From: Perkinsus marinus ATCC 50983
Lineage: Eukaryota > Perkinsozoa > Perkinsida > Perkinsidae
Direction of reading: 5' to 3'
NCBI RefSeq assembly: GCF_000006405.1
Contig: NW_003215582.1
Span: forward strand, 300,852-364,851
DNA length: 64,000 nucleotides
The notes beneath the pieces are model-generated. The model ran no database searches and had not been told where the DNA came from. It worked only from the letters and a program-made list of their open reading frames with translations. Each line of letters begins with the position of its first letter. The stretch's first letter is position 1. The position numbers and the translations under genes were made by a program. Positions 1-12,909 of the stretch are shown here, piece by piece.

Positions 1-1642
1 ATCAGCAAGGAGGTTTATGCCCAACAAAAGCTCAACAACAGTGAGCTGTTGAGGGCCAAGACCCTAGGATAACAGATCACGCACTCAATGGATGATGGAG
101 CCGGAGGAATTACATCACCTACATCCCACCATCGCGACTACCATGGTGGATCTGCCTCGCTCCCCTCCTCCCCTGCCCGTGTAAAGGTCGACGTTATTAT
201 AGTAGCAGCAGCACATAATACGTTGAGGAGCGCGAACAAGACCAAGACGTATTCATTCATAGCCTTATCGACAGTACTCTGCTTACGTGGTCCCATAGAG
301 TGAGCTGATGAAGAATAACAACTACTAACCAACACTGTTGATTCCACTCCTACTATTACCATGACTATTCAGCATCGCCTTGGTCTCGCTCCCCGCATAC
401 ACCACTACTCCTACAGCCCAGGCGGTATTACGCAAGCTGCACCCTCGGAGCATACTAAGGAGTATGTTATTCTGGAGGAGTGTGCATACTGCAAACTCTT
501 CCACGGGCGCGCGCGAAACGCGGAAACCGCATAATCGATTTTTAGGCTATTATTATACCAGTAACAAAACAGAAATGATAACAGATTCTGAATCTACGCA
601 AAATTCGCTATCGTTTAGCCATTTCGGTTTTCTCTATCCATTTTGGACACTATATCAAGAAAACCGGTCATCCGTGAAGTACAAACATGACAAGTCACTC
701 ACACATTGTCAATGGTGATCGCCTGAGACCTTTCCGTTGCCTCACAGTTGTCATCACCCACCGTTAGTGTACCTTGAAATCTGTAAGGAAGTAAGAAAAG
801 CATTCAACCACACAAGATGCCTCATCCAGCTCTTACTTCATCATATCAGTGGTAGGAGCTTCAAAGTCGATGGAGAGCCTGCTGCTCACCAACAATGACA
901 ACTCCTGTGCACTCTCATCCTCCGACAACTGACAAGGTATCGCAGTGAACCCCAGAGCAAAAGAGGCTACGTCCGTGACGATGTTGTGACCTTCAAGAGC
1001 TACGCGCCTTTCTCCAGTGCTTTCTTCCACGGTATCTGCACTTCACAGCTCTTGTACAGTGGACGAACTATGACCTTACCTGATTCGATGATGCCGGACT
1101 CACTATTCCGAGTGGTAGAGCTCATCGCCAGCACTGTCCCAACCAACTTAGGAGCCTCTCTCGTCTTGAGATTAGTCTCCCCATCCAGGTTACTCGTCTC
1201 CATATACGCCACCGATCCAGTCTTAGCATTCTCAGCATGTGAGGACAATAATAATACCACATCAGCAGGTAGCTGATCCCACTCCTTCACAAGAACGATT
1301 TCCCCAGGGTATATATCGGACCATTGTCTTGAGACCACACGCCCACCCTGGACCACCACATGGCAACGGCCACGGTTAGTCTCCTTATCACGTAGGTAGG
1401 CTTGGTACTCCTCAATGAACTCTCGGCCGACCGATACGATAAGCACGAAAATCAGAGGAGCCACAGAGGCAAAGGGATTGAGAGAGCCTACGTCGGGTAC
1501 GTAAGCTAGAACAGCAGTGAGGAGGAAATAACAGTTCGACAGCCTTCGGAACTGGAAGACTATACATAGTGGGAGGAAGGTAAGCCAAGTATACGCTCGT
1601 GTAGATATGCTGTTATTGCAATATGCATAAGAACTCTCACCT
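1..1642 (-). CDS. P4-type ATPase (phospholipid flippase), 5' part, cut by left window edge
   Basis: Second of two tandem P4-ATPase genes. P4-ATPases flip aminophospholipids to the cytosolic leaflet of plasma, Golgi or endosomal membranes. Exons read from 1642 downwards give the N-terminal flippase region: [16 protein letters not shown], a membrane segment ([14 protein letters not shown]), [16 protein letters not shown] and the actuator motif [10 protein letters not shown]. These are followed by [11 protein letters not shown], then FQGTLTV, then [21 protein letters not shown], then a membrane helix near 190-300 ([20 protein letters not shown]). Introns are short GT-AG. The first exon is not found; an acceptor at about 1643 shows that one exists upstream. 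Everything after TM2, including the phosphorylation site, lies outside the window. It is paralogous to the gene at 2152-7208, with diverged linkers but a nearly identical stretch around the actuator motif. Confidence 0.85.
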
Positions 1643-2151
1643 AAGACGAAATCATAAAGGGTAATAATAGAGCCGACTCTTTCTTGCTACTACCAACAAC
1701 AAGATGACGAAGTTGAGGATGAATCGCAGTGACAACTTTAGAGAGGGAAGTCCTCCATAGCCGCATAGAAGGAAGCTGATCACTACGCCTAAGGTCAAAC
1801 CCACAAAGCTGTTGTCACCGTGAAACACAACACCATACTTTGATGACCAGCAAGTAAAAGGGAATATTCCAAGTGAAATACAGGCCAACAAGTCATCATA
1901 ACCAACACTATCATCATAATGGTATTATCAGCTACTAGAGCCACGGCCTGCTCCAGAGGCATGAAGTGTATATACGATCCATATGGTCAAGTCTTAGAGC
2001 AATATCTAAGTATTCAGATAGGCTCACTCATACCGATATGCTCAGTACAAAGAGGCGTAGTAGTAGAAGGACTATGACTACAGTGAAACATCGAATGCTG
2101 TCCTTTTTGACACAATAACTATCAGGCTGACGACGACCTACTGCTATTTAC
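1643..2151. other. Interval between the two P4-ATPase genes
   Basis: It must hold the first exon or exons of the left P4-ATPase. The minus strand carries an open, very hydrophobic frame at about 1652-1891 and a short ATG frame at about 1858-1962, but neither resembles the charged N-terminal exon of the neighbouring paralogue, so I do not assign it. Confidence 0.4.
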
Positions 2152-5100
2152 TCATACTACAGCTCCAACTCTATCCACACAACGGTAGTTGTTATCGCTA
2201 TCATGTTGTTGCTGATTAGAATGATGATGATGATGCCTCCGTCGATGACGGTTCTCTTTGCGAGTTTTTCGCTTATACGACGCCCTCATCTCCTGCAACT
2301 GGTCCGAGAAGTAAGCGTGGTCCGTCAGTCCACGTAGTTTGGCAGCACCAACTATTGGTAATACACAAGATGCAGTAATAAGCAAGAGGATGAGCCAAAA
2401 GGTGATGTTGCCAGTGGTTGCCACAGCCTCGCGATAAACATCACTACCAAACCATAGATCATATATGTATACGAAAGCTACATATATGACTATGTTCAGT
2501 ATCGTGTTGCAAAAGATGAACAGTTTCGTCCACTCTACTGTATAATAGAATATCAGCGTCGTGACCATCACCATTATAAACGAGTACAGAAGAATTGACA
2601 TCATCCAGTAGGAAGCGACATGACCGTTGCTGAGTAAAGGAGTACCCGTATAACCCCAATACCCCCATACCGCGTAGAAGGCGACCAACGATTGCAGTGT
2701 TCCAATGATAATCCATCTAAGAAGAATTGACGAGCCAAAATTATAATTCTCATTGGTCCTATGATACAGCCTAGGCACCACTTGCTCATACCATTTATCA
2801 ACCGTAAGGCCAGTGGGATGAGGCATCCGACCACATCCCTTGGGAGCAGGAGCGTCCAAGTCCGGATCGATGTCCTTATCGAAGAGGGCCGCAATGAAAA
2901 GGGGCGCCAAACAGAATACAGAATTATAGGTGAGAACATACCAACTCTCGAAAACCGTTTGACCCGTCCAGTAGGATACTATGCCGAACCAGAACTGGCA
3001 CAGCGTGTACACAAAGTTCTTGTAGATGAAGAAATTTATGAAATGTGTATTACGCTCGTAGTTTATCCGACCATGATAGAACATAAGCCTATAGAGATCA
3101 CCAAATCTGCTGATAGCATAATCAGCCGTACCAGCTGCCTGATACCCCTCCTGTCCGAATATACCAACACCAACATGAGCCTGATGTATCATATTGATAT
3201 CGTTGGCACCATCACCTATCGCTAGGACTCTGCCTCGCTTATCGAGACTGGCCCTCACTAGATGTACGATCTCCCCCTTCTGTTTGGGGTTCACTCGACA
3301 GAACACAGCAGACTCGCATTGACCGTAGGTGAGCACCTCCAACAACTTCTTCCTACTGGTCGGGTTCACAAGTATAGTAGCTAGACTTGCACCATCAATG
3401 ACCAGCGAGAACTTCTCAGTTGTCGTAGAGTTCCCATCCGGTGTGCTCACGCCACGTGCTGATGCCACCCTCATCGGAGAGGACGCAACTCGGGATGTGT
3501 TCGATGCAGTTCGAGAGACGAGTCTTTTGGCCTAATAAGATAACAATTTGATGGAAGTGTGGTAAGCTACTTCTCCATGCCCGGCCAAAAAAACACCAAG
3601 TTTGGCACGTGAATGTCACCTGTTGTTCGTTGCGAATTTTATCCTCAATGTCCTGACCTTCCCCAGTGAGCTCCCATATCGCTCGTGGATTAGGTCCCAG
3701 TAGCATATCACTTTCATCAGGGTCGCCGTCCTCATCCAATGAGCCAGGTTCGAGCGGTGTATTCACTCCCAGTGCCGGCTCTTTGGCCTCTACAGAAAAG
3801 GCAACAGGTGATACACTCATCGCGAAAAAAAGCAGATAGATCATCGTCGAAATTGGCCACAATCGTTACACAGAGCCATTCCAGCTGCGGTAGAGTTTAG
3901 AGAGGAATTACGTATGCGAGAGCCATAACTAACCCCGTCTGGGACCCACCTAGAAGTTGCTGTAAACTCCTTATTGGGACGAAGTTACCACCACCGAACA
4001 TGTTGTTTTGGCTCATCATCGTATACCTAATATTGTCTTCCTCTGCCATAACCTCTGCCGTCTCTACACATGAACTACTACACATTCTGTTTGCTGGTGA
4101 CTAGTCGACAGCTCCTGGCGATGTTGATCGCCGTTTCCCTTTTATCACCAGTTATCATACAAACCGTGATATTGGCATTACGCAAAGATGCAATGGTCTC
4201 AGGGACCCCATCCTAAGAACAGTTCAAATCCGACAAGCTGCGAAAAAGACACCACGTCAATTTTACTTGTAGTTTATCCTCTACTGCTGTGCACCCTAGC
4301 AAGGTGAAGTTTACCTCAATCTTCTTGGCCTCTATCTCGCTCACTAGACGCTCCCTCTCTACCACCTTGGTCTGGGCAATATCGATCTCACTCTGGATAC
4401 TCTTCCATGCTGATAGCGACATCGTACGATAGGCAACGCATAGCGTACCTAAGGAGATGATGCACCAACAGGCCTACACAGGTAACGCGACCACTGCATT
4501 CGTGAGAGACCCTTCCTCATTGAGACTTACGGAATCCCGTCTCAGCAAACCTTGCAACCATCCTCTTAGTATGTGTTCGAACCATATTATCATCGCTGGT
4601 ATTATTAATACACTTGGGTAAAATAGAGCTATCAGCTCCCTTAGTATAAATGTACACAGGCTTATCGTCAGTATCTAACACCAACACTCTGTCACCACCA
4701 CTGTCACCACCACTGTCACCACCACTATTACTACCAGCTGTGTCATTGTCAGTTGCGACCACCGTCATCATCCTCCGCTCACTAGTGAACTCAACCACGT
4801 GTAAGAGCCTCCAGGTCTTCTCAGTGCCATCAGGCAGTCTGACCATCTCCACCTCAGGTGTTCGGTCAATAAAACGTATACCAAAGTCAGCCGCTGCGCC
4901 CACCAAAGCGGTCTCATCTGGAGACGTGCCTTGATAACTATCCGGCTCTTCGGCATCTCCCTCGTTCAGCCCGCCCGCACCACCATCCATCATACCTCGA
5001 CCTAATCGCCCCGAATCATCCCCGTCATCCCCCCTCTGTTCCTGTCCCTTCTTTTTCTTATTGAAAAGCTGTATGCAACCAGTGAGTATCTTCGCTGGCT

Positions 5101-7208
5101 CCTCTGCCATATGCTGAGGATCTATATGACCTCCAGCGACATGCTCACAAGAATGGTTCAAAGCCAGGCACATGAGAAATTGCCCCATTGCCGAGTCCAC
5201 GCCATCGCGATGTAACTCTTGTTGCAATAACCCAATGAGCTGCAAGTTGGTTGGGAGGACGCCCGAGAAGACCGCGTTGCACTTCTTTCCATCGGGGACC
5301 GAGCCAGGCGCCGGGGCGTTAAAATCGAGAGAATACGTTTTGCCGCCGACCGCTGCGCCCTTAAATTCCATCTTATTGCAGGTGAGTGTACCCGTCTTGT
5401 CAGAGAACACGTGTGTCACCATCCCCAACTCTTCATGCATGTTCTTAGCATTACACCGAGCATGGAGATCTCTGCACAAAAATGCCCATGCCATGGATCG
5501 AACCCGGGACCTCCGAAACTCACCTTTCTTTATCGTAGAATTGATTATCCCACTCGATGAGAAATGACTGGGCCAACTTGAGGATCTCGAGCGTGACCCA
5601 CAGTGACATCGGTATCAATGTATTCAACAGGACGAAGAATGCGAGGAAGTTGATAATAGGATTTTGATAACTCAAACCCACCAAGTACCTAAATCGACCC
5701 AACATACCCTTTCCCGTTCAATCCGATGATAATATACTACTACTACCAAGGAAAGTCCTCATCCTCTGGTGAGGGCTCCGTACTGAAAACGATAGTGACG
5801 ATGGCACAGAGGATCACCAACAACACGACCAGCCAAGTAACATAGGCATTTTGCTGATTCTCCACCGTAGAATGCTTAGATGGATGTAGACCAGCGGCTG
5901 AGATTGCAACAATATTACCAAATAGGTATGGAGATGATGAATATGTACCTCTACTATTCATCTCAGCTTTGCTATCATATCCAGCATAAGTCACCATACC
6001 AACGGCCCAAGGAGTGTTACGAAGTTTACACCCACGTAGGAGCCTGATACTACCATAATCACTCTACGTGGAGTAATAATAATACTCACATGTTGTTGAT
6101 AGACAACCCCTCAGCAAAGCCCTCATCTTCCGTGTTACTGAGCGGAGCAATGGTCCCTTTGAACCTACCAACAGCACACACTATTGGACCGCCCCCTGGC
6201 CATCTCAACTGCGACTCACTTGTACATATCAGCATGAGGAGCTTCAAAATCCATCGCCATGGATGATACCAAACGCCCGAGAGAGTCCTCAGCATTGATG
6301 CCAGTAGCGAACCGCTTGACAGTCTACCGAAAACGAAGGGGGATGAAAACATTAACAAGTTTTATCAAGTACCATCCTCTCCACTGGTGATCCCTGTTGT
6401 ACGCCTGCAGTGCTCGAATCGGGCTCGGTAGTAACTGCAGGAGGGACTGACAGGCTTATAGCATAGACACTGGAGGAAGGAGCAGCATGAACACTACCTG
6501 AAGTCTTGGATCGCCGTGTTGTGAACTCCGAACCAGCAGCGACCATCTTTCCAACCAACTTAGGAGCCTCTCTCGTCTTGAGATTAGTCTCACCATCCAG
6601 GTTACTCGTCTCCATATACGCCACCGATCCGGTCTTAGCATTCTCCGCGTGTGAGGACAATAATAATACCACATCAGCGGGAATAGGCTCTTGATCCATC
6701 ACCAATACCACATCACCCACACGGAGATCAGACCAGGGGACGGCCACCACTGTACCGTCCTTGTCGATCTTGTGGGTCTTGGTGGAGTTAGTTTCCTTAT
6801 CTCTATTATAAGCCTGATATTCCTCGACGAATTCTCGTATTTCCGATACTACTAATACGAATGCCAAAGGAAAGAGAGCCGACACTGGGCTTAGAGACGA
6901 CACGTCGGGTATGAGCATTACCACTGCGCTCGCGAGGAAGAAGAGATTCGAGAACTTGCGAAATTGAAATAGTAATGACAATGGTAGAAAAGAAATCCAA
7001 TTATACCGACGAGACGATACACGATTATCATAGTACTCGTGGTTGGGCACACCTGATATAGAAATACTACTACGATGCGCTGCCTGTCGCTCCTGTGGTC
7101 ATTACCAACTTCAACATGTCGGTAAGGGGCTTGGGCCGAATCGGCCCGATCCCGCCGTCTGACCTTCTTCCAAGCTTGTCGAATATGCTCAGCGACGTAA
7201 TCAGACAT
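2152..7208 (-). CDS. P4-type ATPase (phospholipid flippase), complete
   Basis: Complete flippase gene with about a dozen exons. Exon 1 is 7106-7208 (ATG at 7206-7208, [16 protein letters not shown]) and is followed by a 53-bp intron. Landmarks in order: actuator motif [23 protein letters not shown]1-2; TM4 motif [13 protein letters not shown] (the P4 PISL position reads PMSL); phosphorylation site [15 protein letters not shown] near 5400; the nucleotide domain; VEDKLQ then [40 protein letters not shown] near 3220; and the six C-terminal helices. All catalytic motifs are intact. The nucleotide domain carries a Ser-Gly-Gly-Asp run (near 4690-4730) and the tail a poly-His stretch (near 2225). 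It probably acts with a CDC50-type subunit, which is not in the window. The next gene to the right is divergent. Confidence 0.93.
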
Positions 7209-7546
7209 TCAAATGAAACACTATTGGCAATCCCTTTTCCTACTCCCAACACACATAGCTAGCCTCGCACTGGGGAGTGGCTGGAAGAGACAGCTTATGC
7301 GAGACGATGCATGTAGAGCGCTACCCGGGTGAAAGTAATCCAACACTGGTAGACTCAGAGATATTCCTTCACTTTGGCTGTAGACATTACCACCATCCAT
7401 ATGCGGTAGTAGTGCGCACAAAAATCACTTACATGAATCGATCATAATGGCGCGCGCTACTCGCATTGTAACTCACCTAGGGTGATCTTGCAGGTATACA
7501 GGCTGTTTGAACGGTAGTTTTGTAAAGCAAAGTTGTTTGTATCAAG
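7209..7546. promoter_or_regulatory. Divergent intergenic region, probable shared promoter
   Basis: This 338-bp space separates the minus-strand P4-ATPase start (7208) from the plus-strand start at 7547, so it should contain both promoters. I see no TATA box or other clear element. The role is inferred from layout only. Confidence 0.4.
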
Positions 7547-8742
7547 ATGTCTGCAACTGCTGGATTGGGAGCGCTTTTCGCGAAGAAGAAAAAGAAGGTA
7601 AAGTCGTTGAATATGACGGCTAAGATGAAGGAAGAGGCCAAAGTAGAGGAGGCTCAAGAAGAGACCTCCGAAGAGCATGGTCTCGAGGTACGACCAAGGC
7701 CCTGATGATATCCGGAAGTGCATTGACAGGACCATTTCACGGCTATCGTAAGCGGTGCTGAGCCCCTGGTGAAAACTGAGACTAAGGTTGTCAAGACTGA
7801 TTTCATAGCACAGCAGGAAGAGAAGGGAAAGGATGAACCAGAGCTGGATGAACAGCCTGAGGCTGTTGACTCTAGTGAGGGTAGCCTAGCCTAGCTGCGT
7901 CCTGTGTTGATGTCTGTCGGATGTAGTGACGAAGAAGGGTTGGGGTAAGACGCCTGCTGATGTGGCTGCTGAGGTGGAGGAAGAGGAGAAGAGACATGAG
8001 ATAGAGGAGACGGAGAAGTACTTCATCAATTGTAGTTGTCGATGATTGTGGCTTCGTAGGCTTGCCGCGAAGAAGGCGGAAGAGGCTGCTAAACCTAATG
8101 TTTATGTACCGGCCTACTTGCTCAAGATGGTAGTAGTTTTTGCAGGACTCACACGGTCGAATTATGATGTTATTATTGACAGCGCGAACAGAAGAAGGCA
8201 GCAGAGCAGAAGGAACGTATCAGAGACCAAGGCTTGACGCCAGCTCAGATGGTGGAGATAGAGAGGAAGAAGAAGTTGGCTCAACAGGAGACTACGGAAA
8301 AGGCTAAGAAACTGGTAATAGCAGGTGCCTCGGCTAGATACGTGTGATAACTTGGGTGTTTAAGGCTACTGCAGCGACTGCAAGTGCAGCAAATGAGGAG
8401 AAGAAGAGGCAGGAGCGTGAAGAGGCTCAGCGTCGCAAGGCTGAGTTGAAAGAACAAGTCAAGAAGGCTATGGCCGCTGGTACTACTACATCACTTCTCC
8501 TCGTCTTCCCTTATCGCTATCAACTTCAGAGGAGTCGTCCAAGCAAATTACTCCCCAATCTAATGCTAGTAAGGTTGAGGGCAGTGCTTCTTACGACCAG
8601 CTTGTTGGCAAGTAAGCTTTCTCCTCATCTAGGCTATTCCCACTATTGTTATATCAGATACCAGTGCCGAGAGCGAAGACCTGTGCGACCCCATGCTGAG
8701 TTGGATCCCTGTTTCCTACCTCCTCTGCAGAGTGTGGCGTAA
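7547..8742 (+). CDS. Lys/Glu-rich protein of about 300 residues, possibly CDV3-like
   Basis: Seven short exons splice in phase from ATG 7547. The N-terminus GLGALFAKKKKKVKSLNMT recalls the FFAKKDKKKKK start of CDV3-family proteins. It is followed by an acidic region, a KKGWGKTPADV block, KPNVYVPAYLLK and a long charged coiled coil (REQKKAAEQKERIRDQG through EEKKRQEREEAQRRKAELK). It ends in GKYQCRERRPVRPHAELDP and stops at 8740-8742. Introns of about 40-50 bp lie near 7691-7732, 7882-7925, 8018-8060, 8130-8182, 8313-8362 and 8480-8530. The family call rests only on the N-terminal motif and composition. Other charged RNA-binding or translation-associated proteins would fit equally well. Confidence 0.6.
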
Positions 8743-8915
8743 GCGTCTCTATCGCAGTTCCTGTACAGTCCATTGATACACCGTGCTACTGTTGCTTATC
8801 TATCCTCACCGACGTATCCGTGATTCGAGTCCTGCGTCGTGCATGAGTTCCATGTTAATAACACCAGCTTGTCTACTCTTTCCTATGTGCTCCTACTGAC
8901 CTCAACAACGTGATC

Positions 8916-11900
8916 ATGTTGCTAGAGTCCTTCGCAGCCTTATTGGTATTAGCTGCTGCTGCCAGTAGTCCGGACATACACCGAGCCTGGATCGAGCCTG
9001 ATGTGAACGAGCCCTCCGATTGCGTTGTTCAGTTCTCTTTATTCACCCTCTATGTGGAGGGTCTCTACTTAGAGTCCGTCGACGCAGTAGCCTTGGTCGG
9101 GTACGAAGATAGCTGTGCCAACGTCTCTGTTGGCAGCACGAAATTCCTATCTCGGTCCAGCCAATGTGCCCCCGAGGTCCCTGGTCCATACCCCATCTCT
9201 ACTGGAGCAACAAAGCTCCTATGCAGTGTCACCGCCCGAGAACCTGGCAGTAGCATGCCGTGTTTCTCGATGGACTCGGGCCTTACCTTTCCGCTGGGTC
9301 TTGGCGCTAACCAAACCTCCCTCACCATTATACAGTATGACACTTTCGCGATGACTGATGGTCTTGTCCCTCCTGGTAGGAAGTTCCCTGGAAAGGCCCA
9401 TGTCAACGCTATCAGCACTAGATCTAATGGTATCGTCATTGTAGGCTACAGCGACGGCTATGTTAGGCTTTGGGATGGTGCATCTGCGACTGAGCTCTGG
9501 AGTAGTCCAGCGAATACCCTTGACAAGGTGCCGGTAACTGCTGTTGATTCTCGTGGAGATTTGATGGCTATTTCTGGCGCTAATGGCCGCGCTAGTGTTT
9601 GGAACATCACTGGAACAACAGCATCAGAGTACTCTGTGCTCCGGGTTGACAATGAGCCTAGCTCTTTCAACTGTATTGCACTCTCGCCTAATACAACTGA
9701 TATCATAGCCGTTGGTAGTGACCTCGGTAGGGTATTCATCTTCCGGGTGAGTGTCACGTTGTCACCTGTTGTAGGCATGGCTCAAGTGGGAGAGCCAGTG
9801 TCCGTCGTCAAATGGTGTCACAACGGCATGTTTGTCGTGGTTGGTACTCTGGCCGGCAGCGTGTCTTGGTGGTCTCTCATTGACCTCACTGAACCATCAG
9901 CAGTCATGGACGGCTTGTGTGGTGGGCGTGGTGGGGTTGCCGATTTACAGTGTGCAACGTTTGCGTCTGATGACGTGAGTTACGTGTTCGTAGCTTGTAC
10001 TAGTGGCACTATAACAGTCCTGCGCTTCGATGACACTCTGAAGCCTGTTGTTTCAAATACGTGGTCACTGCCTAACAAAACAGAGCGTGATTCTCTAATA
10101 GTAGCAATGAGTCTGTCCTCCGATCTGGAGTGGCTGGCTGTACGTGCGGTGGACTTTGTCTTCGTATACGATACGAATGAGACTCTCAGTTCTGAGCATC
10201 ATCCTGAGTTCTGGGATGTTCTCAATGGCTCGAGGTTGCTCACTGAAGGATCCTCTTCGTGGTACGTAGTGGAGGCAGGTTCCGCTGGGAATGCTCCGTT
10301 CGCTGGGATCAATCCCGTCGATGGAAGTGTGAGCTTCTATCCCTGCTGGCCTTCGCCTGATGCTGATCGTCGTAGTACAATAGAGAACATCAGCGAGCTC
10401 ACTTGTGCGTCTTCATCTGCTGCGCCAACGATAGCGCTCGACGTAGTTTTACCTTGGGAGTTCACTGCTATTCGCGGATCCTATACAGTCTCAAGCATTG
10501 GTGCCATCCCAGCTGAGGACTGTAGGAGTGGCCAGTTGCCAGTTACGGACTGGATCTCCGCTCCTGGTTGGAAGTGGACTCTGGTTAGGACCTTCTCCAT
10601 GGCGGTCTCTTCTGACTGTAGTCCACTCGACGGTGGAGGTAGTCCAGGTTCCCAGCTTATAACCCTGAAGCAGTGCCTGGACATCTGTGTCTCGCTAGGA
10701 CATTCGAGCCGAGTGTGTAATGTTGTCAACGCCCTGCCTAAGTTGGGTACAGTCGGGTTTGACAGGCTTGTAACAGTCTGTGACCTGCGCCACTGTGATG
10801 ACGTTACAGCATTGCGCTTGCAAGCAACTACGAACAACAGTACAGATGGGAAGGCTTTCGAGGTGTGGGGCCGATATAATGGCTCTGCCTTCGGTGGTGG
10901 GTATACTGCATTTGGTACCCCTGACCGAGTGGTCTATGGCGGATGCAGTGTGCCTGGGGGGAAGGTCCCGCATGGCAGCGCAGGTGGTGCGCTGATGGTC
11001 CTCAATGAGACCATATTCCGATCGCATCCCAGCAACAGACTGAGATTCCAGGTTGCTCAGTCTAATGCAGAAGAACGAGTGATGATACATTCAATACGTC
11101 TCGAGCTATTGCGACAGCGCCCTCAACCAGTTCGTGTTATCCGAGATCCTCTCGTGTCGTCTAGTGGTGACAGCGAAGTTGACGCTAACTCGCGGAGGGG
11201 AGGCGAAGTGAGCGGTGCTTCATCTAAGGGAGCGATCGCTTGGGGACGGGCTAACGATGCTACAGCCAGTCCATGGTTGTTCTTTTCCAGCCGGGACCTT
11301 TCTGTGGCGGCCTTCGATCTTCGTGGTCTCTATTTGCAAGAGGTGCCAGATGCTACTGGAACGCAATATATGTGGTGGAAATGGAAACCAACCGTGGTTG
11401 AAGACGTCCGTCGGAACATTGCCCCTCAACGGCCGTCGTCAATATTCGTAGCTGGAGTTGGCCTCGACCTGACGTCCACTATAAGGATCAATCAAGTGCC
11501 GTACTGTGGTGCAATGGACTCTCGGTATCATCATAGCGCGGTTAATGTCCCCAACGATATCCCTATTGTGACAATCCAGGGGACTTTGAACATCACTGTC
11601 TTGGAATGGACCAATGTAACCATATCTACGACAGGCGAGTATAAAGTCTGCTGGTGCGCATCCTCATGCTGTTCCCTCCAGGATGCGCTGTGGTCGAATG
11701 GCCTCGCGGGCCTGCTTGTTGTCTCTGGTCCCGATTATGATAGGAATTATCACGTTTGCCGCTGGGGTTACGCTTGTGTCATATCTAACTATGTTGGTCA
11801 TGGTCTCCAGCAAGATGATCGTCTCCGGCTTTCCCCTTTCACTGGTGTAGTAGAGTGTACAACTTCGTTATCGAGCATAGGATTCTGGTCTCCGGCTGAT

Positions 11901-12796
11901 CCTGCTATAATGACAACTCGCACTTCCGACGGCTCTGAGTATCGTACAGAGTTCCTAGATGTGGACGGTATCTGGAAAGACTCCCAAGTGACCGATGCTT
12001 CCCGAACCGGAATTACTATCATGCTTTGTTGGTGTCGAGCTGGCGATGGGTGTAGCGACAGCGTTGTCGACTATCAAACTCCTGCGGGGATCCTCGCGTT
12101 CACTCGGTTCACCTCGGACCCTGCCAGACCTCTTCAGTGCGAACAACATTCACAGTGCTTAGTGTATATGGCAGAAGATAGCGCTCCACTGGACCCTGGT
12201 GATAAGCTCATGATAAAGCATCTTCCTACTGGCTCTGTCCCCAGTGGGGTCGATCCGTGTTCAGCCAGTTCGCAAGTGGTCGAAAGTGCTGGCTTTTACG
12301 GTCGAAGCCAGGGTTGTAGGGCTCCTGACTACTCAACACAGTGCCTCGAGTTCGACTTCGGAATTATCAACGCTGATACAGTACCTGCCGGTGATTATTT
12401 GGTCTGCTGGTGCCAAGGAAGTTTACGGCCATGTGTCGATGAGTCGGAGTTCGCAGTCTCAGTGAGCGAGACAGAGTACTTAGTGATATCACCAGCGCCG
12501 TATGTCTTCCCAAACCAATGCACTCTAGCGTATCTTGGATGGAGAGCACCGTGGTTAGGTTATCACGACTGTTGCTGCAACTTCAAGGAATTGGGCTCCA
12601 GCCCAGGGTGTGAAGATCCAGACAGTGTCGCTTCTAGAACTTGCAATGATACCACTAATTATCAGTGACTACTATGAGCATGCTATACGTGTCGCTCTGT
12701 CACAGTTTTTGGAGAGAAGACAGTGATTGCGTGGGCCCCGAGAGTCTTATGACTGTCATCAGACAATCAGACTGTCTGTCACTAAAGTTACTGTAG
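8916..12796 (+). CDS. Large secreted protein: WD40-like propeller plus repeated CWC motif
   Basis: A frame of about 1250 residues opens at ATG 8916 (the GTG at 8910 is also in frame). A signal peptide MLLESFAALLVLAAAASS leads it, so it should be exported. Residues about 150-450 hold WD40-like blades (for example GYSDGYVRLWDG and SGANGRASVWNITG), which are unusual after a signal peptide. A Cys-rich middle region follows (CDLRHCDDVTALRLQA). The C-terminal third has three spaced copies of a motif of the type YxVCWCxxxC: YKVCWCASSCC, IMLCWCRAGDGC and YLVCWCQGSLRPC. The main frame stops at 12668. A 42-bp GT-AG intron (about 12665-12706) would extend it to a stop at 12794-12796; that extension is inferred. 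No membrane anchor is seen. The function is unknown; adhesion or surface display is possible. Confidence 0.72.
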
Positions 12797-12909
12797 GAAC
12801 AGTGACCTTTCCTAAGTTAGGACTAGGATTCCTAACCTCAAGTTGTTCATTTTCGTCTCGTCCCCTGAATGTTGCTACCCACTCATCGATTGGTTATACA
12901 GTAAGCTTC

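Noticed and set aside
2761-3225. 154-codon plus-strand frame
   Set aside because: It is the shadow of the P4-ATPase exon that contains GDGAND and the C-terminal helices.
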